Origin: an uncultured Myxococcales bacterium
GTDB taxonomy: Bacteria > Myxococcota_A > Polyangia > Nannocystales > Nannocystaceae
Assembly: GCA_902826865.1 (NCBI GenBank)
Contig: CADEGN010000025.1
Location: 1-45,452 of the forward strand
Reading direction: 5' to 3'
Length of the DNA stretch: 45,452 bases
Part shown: in pieces, positions 8,010 to 17,485 of the stretch
Layout of the letters: each line of letters opens with the position of its first letter
How positions within the stretch are numbered: position 1 is the stretch's first letter
The notes under the pieces: model-generated
Told to the model about the DNA's origin: nothing
Databases searched by the model: none
The model's input: only the letters and a program-made list of their open reading frames with translations
Program-made: the position numbers and the translations under genes

Positions 8010-8389
8010 ACGCATCGGCCGAGAACAATGCGCCGGAGGCCCTCGCCGCGCCGCTGCCCCTGGTCGTGACCGCGCGTGCAGCCAAAGTGATGCGCGACCA
8101 GCTGGTGCGTCGGGGCACGCCCGACGCGGCGATTCGATTCGGCATCCGCGGTGGCGGCTGCACCGGCTATTCGTACATGTTCCAGTTCGAGGACGGACCG
8201 CCGCGCGCCAGTGACACGCTGCTGGTGACCGAGGCGTTTGCTGTGCGCATCTACCTCGACCCCAAGAGTCTGCGTCTGGTCCGCAATACCCGCATCGACT
8301 TCGAGACCGGCATCCGCGGACACGGGTTTCGCTTCGACAACCCCAATGTGTCGAGCGCGTGTGGTTGCGGCGAGTCGGTCAGCTTCTGA
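8006..8389 (+). CDS. iscA: A-type Fe-S carrier IscA
   Basis: Product of 127 residues. A-type carrier that moves iron or Fe-S clusters from the scaffold to target proteins. The three conserved cysteines are C52 (GGGCTGYSYMFQF) and C119/C121 in the C-terminal CGCGESVSF. The GTG at 8006 overlaps the iscU stop and has a strong purine-rich ribosome site (ggaggcggagg, 7988-7998); there is no other reasonable start. The first 18 residues (NASAENNAPEALAAPLP) are an extension not seen in short IscA proteins. Confidence 0.96.
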   Translation: MNASAENNAPEALAAPLPLVVTARAAKVMRDQLVRRGTPDAAIRFGIRGGGCTGYSYMFQFEDGPPRASDTLLVTEAFAVRIYLDPKSLRLVRNTRIDFETGIRGHGFRFDNPNVSSACGCGESVSF

Positions 8390-8396
8390 GTCGGTC

Positions 8397-8906
8397 GTGA
8401 TCATCCCCGATCACTTCGCGTTGCTGTCGTTGCCGCGCCAGGTCGACATCGATCGCGACGCGCTCGAGGCGCGCTATCTCGAGCTGGCGCGCGAGTTTCA
8501 TCCGGACCGGGTGGTGGCCGCGGATGGCGCCGGACAACGCGCAGCGGTCGAGCGCAGCTCGGAGCTCAACGAGGCCTATCGTACCCTGCGAGATCCGGTG
8601 CGGCGGGCCGAGTACCTGTGCAAGCTCGGCGGCATCGATCTCGAGAGCACCGATCCGAAGCAGGGCGCGCCCGCCATGGGTCATGCGTTTTTGCTCGACA
8701 TGATCGAGCGACGCGAGCGGCTCGCCGTCGCCCGTGACGGGGGAGACATCGAGGCGTTTCGTGGTGACGTCGAGCGCGAGCTGTCCGCGGTCACGGCGAC
8801 CGCGATCGCCGAGCTCCGCCGGGAGCGGATTCGGTCGGCCGCCGAGCAGCTCGTCGCCCGGCGCTACCTCCAGCGCCTGCTCGACGAGGTCGACGCGGGG
8901 TCGTGA
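8397..8906 (+). CDS. hscB: J-domain co-chaperone HscB
   Basis: Product of 169 residues (E. coli 171). HscB brings IscU to the Hsp70 HscA and stimulates its ATPase. The J-domain occupies residues 1-80 with HPD at 35-37 ([12 protein letters not shown]) and [18 protein letters not shown]; the C-terminal three-helix IscU-binding domain follows. The GTG at 8397 starts directly at the J-domain, 7 nt after iscA; longer versions of this frame would overlap iscA and are rejected. The stop overlaps the hscA start. Confidence 0.95.
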   Translation: MIIPDHFALLSLPRQVDIDRDALEARYLELAREFHPDRVVAADGAGQRAAVERSSELNEAYRTLRDPVRRAEYLCKLGGIDLESTDPKQGAPAMGHAFLLDMIERRERLAVARDGGDIEAFRGDVERELSAVTATAIAELRRERIRSAAEQLVARRYLQRLLDEVDAGS

Positions 8907-10876
8907 TGGCCGATTCGCTCGATACCTCCGCGCTGTTCCAGATCGAGGAGCCCGAGGCTCCGCGTGCACGCCGGCGCGCGGCCGGCCGAGCGATCGGGAT
9001 CGACCTTGGCACCACGCACTCATTGGTGGCAGTTGCGCCCTCGGGCGCAGCGCCGCGAGTGCTCGCCGACGCGGGGGGTAACGTGCTCGTGCCCTCGGTC
9101 GTGTCCTACGTCGGCGCCGACACTCGAGTGGGCGTAGCGGCACGCGCGGAGCAGGTCGATCACCCGCAACAGGTCATCTCGAGCGTCAAGCGATTCATGG
9201 GCCGCTCGGCCCAGGACATCGGGTTTTCCCATCCGTATCGCATTGTCTCCGCCGATGGCGTCATCCGTTTCGATGTCGGTGGGCGGCGGTTGACCCCGAT
9301 CGAGGTTTCGGCCGAGATCCTCGCGGTGTTGCGGACCCGGGCCGAGGTCGAGCTCGGAGGCGCGGTCGACGGCGCGGTCATCACGGTGCCGGCGTACTTT
9401 GACGACGCCCAGCGCCAGGCGACCAAGGATGCCGGTCGGATCGCCGGGCTCGATGTCTATCGTCTCTTGGCCGAGCCGACCGCAGCCGCACTCGCCTACG
9501 GTCTCGATCGTGGGGACACCGGTCTGTTCGCCGTCTATGACCTCGGCGGCGGGACCTTTGATATCAGCGTGCTCCGTCTGCGCGAGGGCGTGTTTCAAGT
9601 GCTCGCCACCGGTGGTGATTCGGCCCTCGGCGGAGATGACTTCGATCGCGCATTGGCTGCGTGGTTGATCGAGCGTGCCGGGGTGACGGCGCCTGACCAC
9701 GGGCAGACGGCGGAGGCGCTGCACGTCGCACGGGCGGCGAAGGAGACGCTTTCGAGCGAGGATGTCGTTGCGGTCGATCTGCCTCGTGCGGGCTTGGCCG
9801 GCTTCGAGCTCACCCGGGCGCAGCTCGAGGCGATCGTTACGCCGATCGCACGGCGCACGATTTCGCCATGTCGTCAGGCGTTGAAGGACGCCGGTATCGC
9901 GCCAGAGGAGCTCGACGGCGTGGTGTTGGTCGGGGGATCGACGCGCACGCCGCTCGTGCGCAGGTTGGTCGAGCAAGTGTTTCGCCGCGAACCACTCGTC
10001 GATCTCGATCCCGATCAGGTGGTGGCGTTTGGCGCGGCGATCCAGGCCGATATTCTCTCCGGAAGTCCGCGCGAGGGAGTCACGCTGTTGGATGTCGTGC
10101 CGCTTTCGCTTGGGCTCGAGACGATGGGTGGGATCGTCGAAAAGATCATCGCCCGAAATTCCACGATCCCGATCGCTGCGCGCCAGGTTTTTACCAACTA
10201 CAGCGAGCAGCAGACTGCAATGACCATCCACGTGGTCCAAGGCGAACGCGAGCTCGCCGCCGACTGCAAGAGCCTTGCGCGGTTCGAGCTGCGCGGGATC
10301 CCGCGACTGCCGCCTTCGATGGCGCGGGTGGAGGTGGTGTTTCAGCTGGACGCGGATGCGCTCCTCACAGTGACCGCGCGCGAGCTCATGACCGGCGCGA
10401 AGCAAACGGTCGAGGTCAAGCCGACGTACGGGCTCTCGGCCGCCGAAGTCGACGCGCTGGTCACCGAGAGCTACGACCGCGCCGAAGAGGACTTCGCGGC
10501 GCGCAGCTCGGCCGAGGCGCGCGTCGAACTCGGTCGCGTGGCGTTGGCGGTCCGGGCCGCGCTTGACGACGCTGGCGATGACGTGAGCGTTTTGCCGGCC
10601 GAGGAGCGCGAACAGGTGGTGGGCGCCCTCGCCGACGCCGACGCGACCCTGGCAGCGCCGAGCGCCAGCGGGAAGGCCACCGACGCCGTGCGCCTGCGAC
10701 TCGAGACGGTCAGCGAGCCGTTTGCGCGCCGGCGCATGGAGCGTTCTCTACTCTCGGGCATGCAGGGCAAGCGGGTTGAGGAGGTTGAGCGGGCCATCGA
10801 CGACGAAGGCGATCTCGACGCTCGACGCGGCGGGCACGGACCTGAGCTCACGGGTGTAGGACACGACGAGGGGTGA
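8906..10876 (+). CDS. hscA: Hsp70-type chaperone HscA
   Basis: Product of 656 residues (E. coli HscA 616). It is the Hsp70 dedicated to Fe-S transfer from IscU. The nucleotide-binding domain shows [49 protein letters not shown] and [17 protein letters not shown]; the linker [14 protein letters not shown] leads into the substrate-binding domain. An N-terminal stretch of about 30 residues before the ATPase fold and a charged C-terminal tail account for the extra length. The ATG at 8906 overlaps the hscB stop (TGATG); the GTG just before it at 8903 is an alternative. Confidence 0.96.
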   Translation: MADSLDTSALFQIEEPEAPRARRRAAGRAIGIDLGTTHSLVAVAPSGAAPRVLADAGGNVLVPSVVSYVGADTRVGVAARAEQVDHPQQVISSVKRFMGRSAQDIGFSHPYRIVSADGVIRFDVGGRRLTPIEVSAEILAVLRTRAEVELGGAVDGAVITVPAYFDDAQRQATKDAGRIAGLDVYRLLAEPTAAALAYGLDRGDTGLFAVYDLGGGTFDISVLRLREGVFQVLATGGDSALGGDDFDRALAAWLIERAGVTAPDHGQTAEALHVARAAKETLSSEDVVAVDLPRAGLAGFELTRAQLEAIVTPIARRTISPCRQALKDAGIAPEELDGVVLVGGSTRTPLVRRLVEQVFRREPLVDLDPDQVVAFGAAIQADILSGSPREGVTLLDVVPLSLGLETMGGIVEKIIARNSTIPIAARQVFTNYSEQQTAMTIHVVQGERELAADCKSLARFELRGIPRLPPSMARVEVVFQLDADALLTVTARELMTGAKQTVEVKPTYGLSAAEVDALVTESYDRAEEDFAARSSAEARVELGRVALAVRAALDDAGDDVSVLPAEEREQVVGALADADATLAAPSASGKATDAVRLRLETVSEPFARRRMERSLLSGMQGKRVEEVERAIDDEGDLDARRGGHGPELTGVGHDEG

Positions 10877-10879
10877 GTG

Positions 10880-11239
10880 ATGCCGAAAGTCACGTTCATC
10901 GATCCCGAAGGCGGCACCACCGTCGTTGAGGTCTCGGCAGGATCGGATGATCTGCTGGAGATCGCCGAGGAACACGGCGTGAAAATGGGCTCGGCCTGCG
11001 GGGGCGTTTGCGCCTGCTCGTCGTGTCACTGCTACATCCGCGAAGGCGCCGACAGCCTCGACGAGATGGACGACAAGGAGGCCGACCGCCTCGACATGGG
11101 CTTCGACGTGCGACCCAATAGTCGGCTCGGGTGCCAGACGATCGTGCGCGCTCGCGATCTGGTGGTCGAGATCAGCAAAGAGTCGATCGACGTCTGGTAC
11201 AACGAGCACCCCGAGCGCCGCAGCGAACGCGCGGGGTGA
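10880..11239 (+). CDS. fdx: ISC-type [2Fe-2S] ferredoxin
   Basis: Product of 119 residues. Electron donor for Fe-S assembly. Cluster ligands follow the vertebrate/ISC ferredoxin spacing: C40-x5-C46-x2-C49 in SACGGVCACSSCHCYIREG, and C85 in SRLGCQTIV. The ATG is 3 nt after the hscA stop, with ggggtgag in front; the overlapping GTG at 10877 is less likely. It ends the isc operon; no iscX follows. Confidence 0.97.
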   Translation: MPKVTFIDPEGGTTVVEVSAGSDDLLEIAEEHGVKMGSACGGVCACSSCHCYIREGADSLDEMDDKEADRLDMGFDVRPNSRLGCQTIVRARDLVVEISKESIDVWYNEHPERRSERAG

Positions 11240-11253
11240 GCGGGATGCGCAGT

Positions 11254-11284
11254 CGAACGGACACGTTCGGGCTTAGCGATCGCT
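11254..11284. terminator. Small hairpins after fdx
   Basis: CGAACG-gaca-CGTTCG (11254-11269) and the perfect palindrome AGCGATCGCT (11275-11284) follow the end of the isc operon. Neither has a T-run; they may be a weak terminator or part of the control region of the efflux operon. Confidence 0.3.
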
Positions 11285-11315
11285 TGGACGGATGACCTGG
11301 ACAGAACCTAAGAGT

Positions 11316-11361
11316 CTTCTCAGGCTGCTCTCAGGCACCGAACCCCCAGCTTCGTTACAAC
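11316..11361 (+). promoter_or_regulatory. Direct repeats and promoter of the metal-efflux operon
   Basis: CTTCTCAGGC (11316-11325) and GCTCTCAGGC (11327-11336) are direct repeats 11 bp apart, one helical turn, the layout used by OmpR/PhoB-type response regulators. A TACAAC box at 11356-11361 lies 20 bp further on and 6 nt before the GTG of the first gene. The response regulator coded at the end of the same locus is the obvious candidate to bind here. Confidence 0.5.
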
Positions 11362-11367
11362 GATAGG

Positions 11368-12639
11368 GTGCTGGCCCAATCCATCGCGCTCGCTCTGCTG
11401 CTCACTCCGCCGGCGGCAGGGCCCGCCCCCGCGTCCGGTGCGCAGGCCCACTTCGATCACGTGGGTCGGGCGCTGGCGTTCGATGAGGCGATCGGGTTGG
11501 GGGCGAAGCTGCCGTCGGTGGCGATCCGGGCCGAGGGATTGCGAAAGCGCGAAGCGAGCGACCGCAGGATCTCGGGCACGATCGCCCAGCCGCAGATCTG
11601 GTTGCAGCCGGGCGTGCGGTTGTTGCCGAGCGATGCTCAGGCGTTCACGCCCCAGGTGATGGTCACGCAGACCTGGAGCCTCGCGCGCCTCCGGGCTGCG
11701 CGCGGCGGCGCTGCCAAGGCCGAACGTGCTGTGGTGGCGGCCGATCTGCGGGCACGCCAACTGAATCATCGACTGGACGTCGCACGCACGTGGATCGATC
11801 TGCACACCGCCCAGCGCGAGCTAGAGATCGCCCGCAATGAGGGAGGGGTCGCGGCCGAGTGGGTCGCGCGGGCCGTGGCGGCGTTCAAGGCGGAGTTGGT
11901 GCTGGCGCCCGACGTTGCCGAGGCGCGGGCCTACGCGGCCGAGGTCCGTTCGCGGCAACTTGAGCTCGAAGGGCGCGTCCACGATCTAGGCCTGTTGCTC
12001 GCGCGCGACGTCGGCGAGGATCCGTGGCGGCCGCTCCAGGCGGCCGGTGCTGCCCCGGCGCCGGTGCTGCCCGACGAGACGGAGATCGCTCGCCGCTTCG
12101 CCGCCGTCGAAACGCTGCCTGAGATTCAAGCGCTGCGTCTCGCGGCGGTGGCCAAGCGCGCGTCCGCAGTTGAGAGCCGCGCGCAAAATCGCGGCAGCCA
12201 ACTCACCTTGGGTGGCCAGGTCGACCGCGATGAACGCAATGGTCTCCTTGCCTACGGGATCGTCGCACTGTCGCTACCCACGCGGGGTGCCGGCGCGCGT
12301 CAACACGGCGAAATCCTCACCGCTGCGCGCGAGCTCGAGGCCAACGCTGCCGATGCGCAGCGCGGCCTGTCGGCGCGGCTCGCAACTACGCTGCATGATC
12401 TTCACCATACCCAGGTCGTAGTCGACAACCTTCGCTCTGCCTTGCTGCCCGAGCTACGGGCCGCCGCGGTCGCCCACGAGAAGGCGCGCGCGGCCGGGGA
12501 GGGCACCGTGTTCGAGTTGTTCACGGCCCGCCGCCGCGTGCTGGCGGCCGAAAATGCGTTGGCCGCCGCCGAAGGGGCGAGGACGTGGACGCGGCTGGAA
12601 ACCTGGCTGATCCTCGCCGAATTCGAGGCTGCACGATGA
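11368..12639 (+). CDS. TolC/CzcC-type outer membrane efflux protein
   Basis: Product of 423 residues. It starts with a short signal peptide (LAQSIALALLLTPPAAGPAPASG) followed by the helical outer-membrane-factor repeats: long coiled-coil-forming helices rich in Ala, Arg and Glu (about 120-200 and 320-400) with two beta parts between them (GSQLTLGGQVDRDERNGLLA). This fits the outer-membrane channel of an RND tripartite pump. The GTG at 11368 has no Shine-Dalgarno sequence and lies 6 nt behind a TACAAC box, so the mRNA may be leaderless. It overlaps the membrane-fusion gene by ATGA, so the two are in one operon. Confidence 0.85.
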   Translation: MLAQSIALALLLTPPAAGPAPASGAQAHFDHVGRALAFDEAIGLGAKLPSVAIRAEGLRKREASDRRISGTIAQPQIWLQPGVRLLPSDAQAFTPQVMVTQTWSLARLRAARGGAAKAERAVVAADLRARQLNHRLDVARTWIDLHTAQRELEIARNEGGVAAEWVARAVAAFKAELVLAPDVAEARAYAAEVRSRQLELEGRVHDLGLLLARDVGEDPWRPLQAAGAAPAPVLPDETEIARRFAAVETLPEIQALRLAAVAKRASAVESRAQNRGSQLTLGGQVDRDERNGLLAYGIVALSLPTRGAGARQHGEILTAARELEANAADAQRGLSARLATTLHDLHHTQVVVDNLRSALLPELRAAAVAHEKARAAGEGTVFELFTARRRVLAAENALAAAEGARTWTRLETWLILAEFEAAR

Positions 12640-13688
12640 TCCGCGCGGCGATGATCACATGCGGCCTGCTGGCCGGATGCACCGAGCCGTGGTCGCCGCC
12701 ACCCGTGGCGGACACCGCCCATGAGAGCTCTGCACGCAGTCCGTGGGTCGCCGTCGTTGCTCCGAGCGACCCGAGCCTGACCGAGCTGGCCGCAGAGGTG
12801 GTGGGGGATGCAAGTTCGCGCTCGCAGGTCGCGGTGACCTATCCAAGCAAAGTCGTCGCGATCCACACGCGCGTGGGCAGTGAGGTCCACACCGGTGATG
12901 TGCTCGTCGATGTGCTCGTACCGGAGCTCGTTCGCGCCCAGGCCGTCCTCGCGTCGGCGGGCGTCAGAATCGAGCTTCAGAACAAGCGGCTCGGGCAGCT
13001 CGAGTCGTTGCGCAACGAGGGACTCGTCGGGGGCCGCGAGCTTTTCGAGCTCCGCGCCGGCTTGGCCGACCTCGAGGCCCAGCGGCGCGAAGCCCAGGCG
13101 ATCATCGCCGGCGCGGGGATCGGCGAGCGCTCGGCCGTGTACGAGCGTGGGCTGTTGCGCCTGCGCGCGCCGAGCGATGGGGTCGTCACCGCGATCGAGG
13201 CCGTGGTTGGCGAGATGCACGACGGTGCTAGCGGTCCGCTGGTGTCGATCGCACGCGAGTCGGACGCACGCATCGAAGTCCACGCCACGCAGGCGTTGCC
13301 CCCGGGGGCCGCGTTGCGCTTCGCCATGCCCGACGGCCGCCAGATCGAGCTCTCCCCGACACCGGCGGCCACCAGCGTCGACCCGAGCGACGGCAGTCTT
13401 CGGCTTTGGTTCGACCCGACCACGCCTACGCGTTTACCCCATGGCGTGCGCGGTCACGTGCTCATCCATGCGGTCGAGGGCGGTGCGATGCAGGTGCCAG
13501 AGCGCGCGATCGCCTGGCAAGACGGGCGCATGGTCGTATTCGTTCGCGACGGCGAGGGTGCGCGGCCGGTCGCGGTGGACGTCGTCGGCCGCTCGGGTAG
13601 TTCAGCGCTCGTCCGCGGCGAGCTCACCATTGGTGAGCAGATCGCCGGCGACGGTGCCGCCTGGACTACTCCGGTGGAGGACGAATGA
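12636..13688 (+). CDS. CzcB-like membrane-fusion lipoprotein of RND efflux system
   Basis: Product of 350 residues with a lipoprotein signal (MIRAAMITCGLLAGC, Cys15). It follows the periplasmic adaptor plan: a lipoyl half-motif (VTYPSKVVAIHTRVGSEVHTG), an alpha-helical hairpin (about 95-165, VRAQAVLASAGVRIELQNKR onward), the second lipoyl half (LRAPSDGVVTAIEAVVGEM), then beta-barrel and membrane-proximal domains. It links the inner-membrane pump to the outer-membrane channel. No extra His-rich metal-binding extension is visible. Overlaps the genes on both sides by 4 nt. Confidence 0.88.
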   Translation: MIRAAMITCGLLAGCTEPWSPPPVADTAHESSARSPWVAVVAPSDPSLTELAAEVVGDASSRSQVAVTYPSKVVAIHTRVGSEVHTGDVLVDVLVPELVRAQAVLASAGVRIELQNKRLGQLESLRNEGLVGGRELFELRAGLADLEAQRREAQAIIAGAGIGERSAVYERGLLRLRAPSDGVVTAIEAVVGEMHDGASGPLVSIARESDARIEVHATQALPPGAALRFAMPDGRQIELSPTPAATSVDPSDGSLRLWFDPTTPTRLPHGVRGHVLIHAVEGGAMQVPERAIAWQDGRMVVFVRDGEGARPVAVDVVGRSGSSALVRGELTIGEQIAGDGAAWTTPVEDE

Positions 13689-16600
13689 ACGCGGTCGCGC
13701 GGCTCGTCCACGGCGCGATCGCCCATCGCGTCGCGGTGATCGTCGTCGTCATCGTGTTGGCAGCGCTGGCCGTGATGGGCGTACAGCGTCTCCAGCTCGA
13801 CGCGTTGCCCGACATCACCAGCAACCAAGTCATCGTGCTCACGGCGGCGCCCGGACTCACGCCGGAGGAAGTCGAGCGCCTGGTGACGCGCCGGGTCGAG
13901 ACCTCCGTGGGAGGCCTCTCGGGCGTGGTTGAGCAGCGTAGTCTGTCGCGCTTCGGCATTTCATCCGTGACGGTGGTGTTCGACGACGACGTCGATCCGT
14001 GGCGTGCGCGGCAGCAGGTTCAAGAACGCATCGGCAACCTCGCCGCCGAGCTTCCCGACGGCGTGGATCCGCCTCAGCTCGGTCCGTACACCGGCGGCCT
14101 CGGCGAGGTGTTTCATCTCACCCTCTCGTCGCCCAACCGCTCGCAGGCCGAACTGCTCGAGCTCGCCGAATTTCGGGTGGCGCCCCTGGTGCGCAGCGTT
14201 GAGGGCGTGGTCGAGTCCAATACCTGGGGAGGGCGTCGGCGCGCGCTTGAGGTTCGTGCCGACGCGCGCAAGCTGGCGAAAAATCGCGTGGGCATGGCGG
14301 AGCTCCAGCTCGCGCTCGAACGCGCGACCGGGGCGGCGGCCGGGGCGTCGATCCCAGCGGGCGGAGGGCAGGCACTGTTGCGCAGCGTGGTGTGGCCGAA
14401 GGGACCGGTGGATCTCGGGGCCGCGATCGTGCGTCACGGTGATCCGCAGGGGCACGAGCGGATTATTCGCGTCGCGGATGTCGCTCACGTTGTTTGGGGG
14501 GATCTGCCGCGGATCGGTGCCGCCACCGGCGATGGTGGCGGCGAACTCGTCTACGTGATGCTCCAGATGGCGCTCCACGCCAACGCGCTCGAGGTGCTCG
14601 GCCGCGTGCATGCGCGCATGGATCAACTGGTAGCGGTCTTGCCGGAGGATGTCCACATCGACGTCATCTACGATCGCAGCGACCTCGTGCTGGCGACGTT
14701 GCGTACCGTCGGCAAGAACCTGGCCGAGGGCGCGGCGTTGGTGATCGTCGTGTTGGTGGCCCTACTCGGGTCGTTTCGCGCGGGTATCGTCGTCGCGTCG
14801 GTGATCCCGTTGTCGATGCTGGGTGCGGTGGCGGCCATGGTGATGCTGGGTGTTCCCGGCAATCTCATGAGCCTGGGAGCCATCGACTTCGGACTCCTGG
14901 TGGACGGTGCCGTCGTGATGGTCGAGCGTGCCTTTCACGAATTGTCGACGATTCGCGATCGTGACGAGCCGTCGTTGCGACGGGCGACAATCGCGGCGGC
15001 GATGGGACATGTCGCCGCCCCGATGGCCTTCTCAGTGGCGATCATCGTTCTCGTCTACGTGCCGATTCTCGCGCTTGTCGGCGTGGACGGAAGAATGTTC
15101 CGACCCATGGCGCTCACGGTCGTGTTCGCGCTGCTAACCGCGTTGGGATTGGCGCTTGTCTGGGTGCCGGCCGTCTCCGCCGCGTGGTTGCGATCAAGCC
15201 ACGTGCCCCGCCGTGATCCGCTGCTCGTGCGGATTCTTCAGCGGGCCTACGCGCCCGTGCTTGAGCTGGCCGCTCGCTGGCCCCTCGCGATTGTGGTGCC
15301 GGCAGTCGGCTTGCTCGCCGCCGGCATCGCCGTGTATCTGCGCCTCGGATCGGCGTTTGTGCCCCAGCTCGACGAGGGAGATCTAGTGATTCAGACGACG
15401 CGCGCGCCGGACATCTCGCTCGATCGCGCGGTCGAGGACGGTACGCGCCTGGAGCAGATCGTGCGCGCAGCCGCTCCTGAGGTTGAGAGCGTGGTTTCTC
15501 GCATCGGCAGCCCCGCGGTGGCGACCGACATCATGGGGCTCGAGATGGCCGATGTGTTCGTCGAACTCGCGCCGCGGGAGCTATGGCGCCCTGGCCTCGA
15601 TCGAGACGCGCTCATCGCGGAGATCGAAGCTGCGCTCGGGCGCGAGGCGCCCGGTGCTGCGCTTGGGTTCACGCAGCCGATCCAGATGCGCTTCAACGAG
15701 CTGATCGGCGGATCCGTCACCGACGTCACTGCGGAGATCTACGGCGAGAATCTGGCCGAACTCTATGCTACGGCGGAGAAAGTCACCGGGATCGCGGTCG
15801 CCGTCGAAGGCGCGCACGACGTTCGCATCATGACTCCTCCGTCGGTGCCCGTGCTCGACGTACGGCCGCGACTCCTCGACGCCGCCCAGCTTGGCATTGA
15901 TGCCGCGCAGATCCTCGACATCGTCCGTGCTGTCAGGGCCGGCGTCGAGGTGGGCACGACCTGGGATGGACCGGTGCAGATCCCGATTCGCCTGCGCCTC
16001 GGCACCGACGCGACCGCGGCGACACTGGCATCGACCCAGGTCGTCACGCCGGCTGGCGGGATGGTGCCGCTGTCGCGGATCGCTGACGTCGTCATGTCGC
16101 CGACGCCCGCCCTGGTTAACCGTCACAACGCGCAGCGACGGGTCGTAGTGGGCTTCAACGTTCGCGGCCGGAGTCTCGGCGAAGTGGTTGCAGACGTCCG
16201 TGCGCGGATCGAGTCGGCGGGGGTGGTTCCACGCGGCCAGCGGGTGCACTACGGAGGCCAGTTTGAGACCCTTCAGGAGGCCAGGGAGCGGATGGCCGTG
16301 ATCGTGCCGCTGGTTATGGTCGGCATCATCGTCCTCCTGGTGGCGTTGTTTCGCGCCGCGGGGCCGGCGGTACTCATCTTCCTCAACGTGCCATTTGCTG
16401 GGGTCGGTGGTGTCATGGCGTTGGCGATTCGCGGCATGCCGATGTCGATCTCCGCGGCGGTGGGCTTCATCGCGTTGTCGGGGATCGCGGTGCTCAACGG
16501 CGTTGTCCTGCTTTCGGGGGTGCGTCAGCTCCAACGCGAAGGCAAGAGCGCAACCGAGGCGATGATGCAGGCGGCGCGGCAGCGACTGCGTCCCGTCGTC

Positions 16601-16801
16601 ATGACAGCGTTGGTCGCCGCCCTCGGTTTCATCCCGATGGCGGCGGCAACCGGCGTGGGCGCCGAGGTCCAGCGCCCGCTCGCGACCGTGGTGGTGGGCG
16701 GCCTCGGTACCTCAACGCTACTCACCCTCTTGGTGTTGCCGGCGTTGTACCATTTGGGTGCGCGATGGTTCGGCCGGCGCCGGTCCCTCGCCGGGGCCTA
16801 G
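13685..16801 (+). CDS. CzcA-like heavy-metal RND efflux pump
   Basis: Product of 1038 residues, the usual length of HME-RND pumps. Twelve membrane helices are expected; visible are TM1 (AVIVVVIVLAALAVMGV), the PDITSNQV segment after it, and the TM4 motif at 401-415, DFGLLVDGAVVMVER. The DFG-x3-DGA form groups with CzcA/CnrA/NccA (divalent Zn, Co, Ni) rather than CusA-type pumps for Cu/Ag. The usual Asn after VE is Arg415 here. The pump exports metal ions from the periplasm or cytoplasm using the proton gradient. ATGA overlap with the membrane-fusion gene; the response-regulator gene starts 2 nt after its stop. Exact metal unknown. Confidence 0.93.
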   Translation: MNAVARLVHGAIAHRVAVIVVVIVLAALAVMGVQRLQLDALPDITSNQVIVLTAAPGLTPEEVERLVTRRVETSVGGLSGVVEQRSLSRFGISSVTVVFDDDVDPWRARQQVQERIGNLAAELPDGVDPPQLGPYTGGLGEVFHLTLSSPNRSQAELLELAEFRVAPLVRSVEGVVESNTWGGRRRALEVRADARKLAKNRVGMAELQLALERATGAAAGASIPAGGGQALLRSVVWPKGPVDLGAAIVRHGDPQGHERIIRVADVAHVVWGDLPRIGAATGDGGGELVYVMLQMALHANALEVLGRVHARMDQLVAVLPEDVHIDVIYDRSDLVLATLRTVGKNLAEGAALVIVVLVALLGSFRAGIVVASVIPLSMLGAVAAMVMLGVPGNLMSLGAIDFGLLVDGAVVMVERAFHELSTIRDRDEPSLRRATIAAAMGHVAAPMAFSVAIIVLVYVPILALVGVDGRMFRPMALTVVFALLTALGLALVWVPAVSAAWLRSSHVPRRDPLLVRILQRAYAPVLELAARWPLAIVVPAVGLLAAGIAVYLRLGSAFVPQLDEGDLVIQTTRAPDISLDRAVEDGTRLEQIVRAAAPEVESVVSRIGSPAVATDIMGLEMADVFVELAPRELWRPGLDRDALIAEIEAALGREAPGAALGFTQPIQMRFNELIGGSVTDVTAEIYGENLAELYATAEKVTGIAVAVEGAHDVRIMTPPSVPVLDVRPRLLDAAQLGIDAAQILDIVRAVRAGVEVGTTWDGPVQIPIRLRLGTDATAATLASTQVVTPAGGMVPLSRIADVVMSPTPALVNRHNAQRRVVVGFNVRGRSLGEVVADVRARIESAGVVPRGQRVHYGGQFETLQEARERMAVIVPLVMVGIIVLLVALFRAAGPAVLIFLNVPFAGVGGVMALAIRGMPMSISAAVGFIALSGIAVLNGVVLLSGVRQLQREGKSATEAMMQAARQRLRPVVMTALVAALGFIPMAAATGVGAEVQRPLATVVVGGLGTSTLLTLLVLPALYHLGARWFGRRRSLAGA

Positions 16802-16803
16802 CC

Positions 16804-17481
16804 GTGAAGCTGCTGCTCGTCGAAGACGAACCCCGCGTGGCCGAGATCGTCCGGCGCGGTTTGACCGAAGAGGGGCATCAGGTCGATCTGTGCACCGCCG
16901 GACGCGCGGCGACCCAACAGGCCCGCGACATCGACTACGACGTGATCGTGCTCGATTGGATGCTGCCGGACGTCGACGGGCTCGCCGTGCTGCGGCAATG
17001 GCGAGAGTCCGGGCTGCGCACCCCGGTGCTCATGCTCACCGCTCGCGGCCAGGTGGGGGAACGCGTCGCCGGGCTGAAAGCGGGTGCGGACGACTACCTC
17101 GTCAAGCCGTTCGATTTTTCCGAGCTTCTCGCCCGGCTCGAAGCCCTCCATCGCCGTGGCAGCGGACAGATCGAGCTGCGCAGCGCGGGCGACGTCCAGC
17201 TCGACGGACGGCGTCGCACCCTTGTCTGCGGTGACGCCCACATCGCCTTGACGCCGCGCGAGTACGCGCTTTGTCAGGAGTTCTTTGCCCACGTTGGTGA
17301 CGTGCTTTCGCGCAGCCACCTCATCGCCGCGGTGTGGGGCACGAACTACGATGGGGATCCCAACGTGCTCGATGTTTACGTCGGCTACCTTCGCGGCAAG
17401 CTAGCCAGGATTGCCAGCACCCGGACGGGGATCAAAGCCGTGCGCGGTGTCGGGTTTCGCCTCCAGGTCGACGAGGGTTGA
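16804..17481 (+). CDS. OmpR-family response regulator
   Basis: Product of 225 residues. The receiver domain has the acidic pair D8/E9, phospho-acceptor D51 (VIVLDWMLPDVDG), T79 and K101 (DDYLVKPFDFSELLAR). The winged-helix output domain shows LTPREYALCQEFFAH, VLSRSHLIAAVWG, NVLDVYVGYLRGKL and IKAVRGVGFRL. The start is a GTG 2 nt after the stop of the pump gene. Together with the sensor kinase downstream it resembles CzcR/CusR pairs, and it probably activates the efflux operon through the direct repeats at 11316-11336. Confidence 0.96.
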   Translation: MKLLLVEDEPRVAEIVRRGLTEEGHQVDLCTAGRAATQQARDIDYDVIVLDWMLPDVDGLAVLRQWRESGLRTPVLMLTARGQVGERVAGLKAGADDYLVKPFDFSELLARLEALHRRGSGQIELRSAGDVQLDGRRRTLVCGDAHIALTPREYALCQEFFAHVGDVLSRSHLIAAVWGTNYDGDPNVLDVYVGYLRGKLARIASTRTGIKAVRGVGFRLQVDEG

Positions 17482-17485
17482 GTCG

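Noticed and set aside
8238..8396. Upstream extension of hscB
   Set aside because: It overlaps iscA in another frame; the J-domain begins at the GTG at 8397 and length then matches the family.
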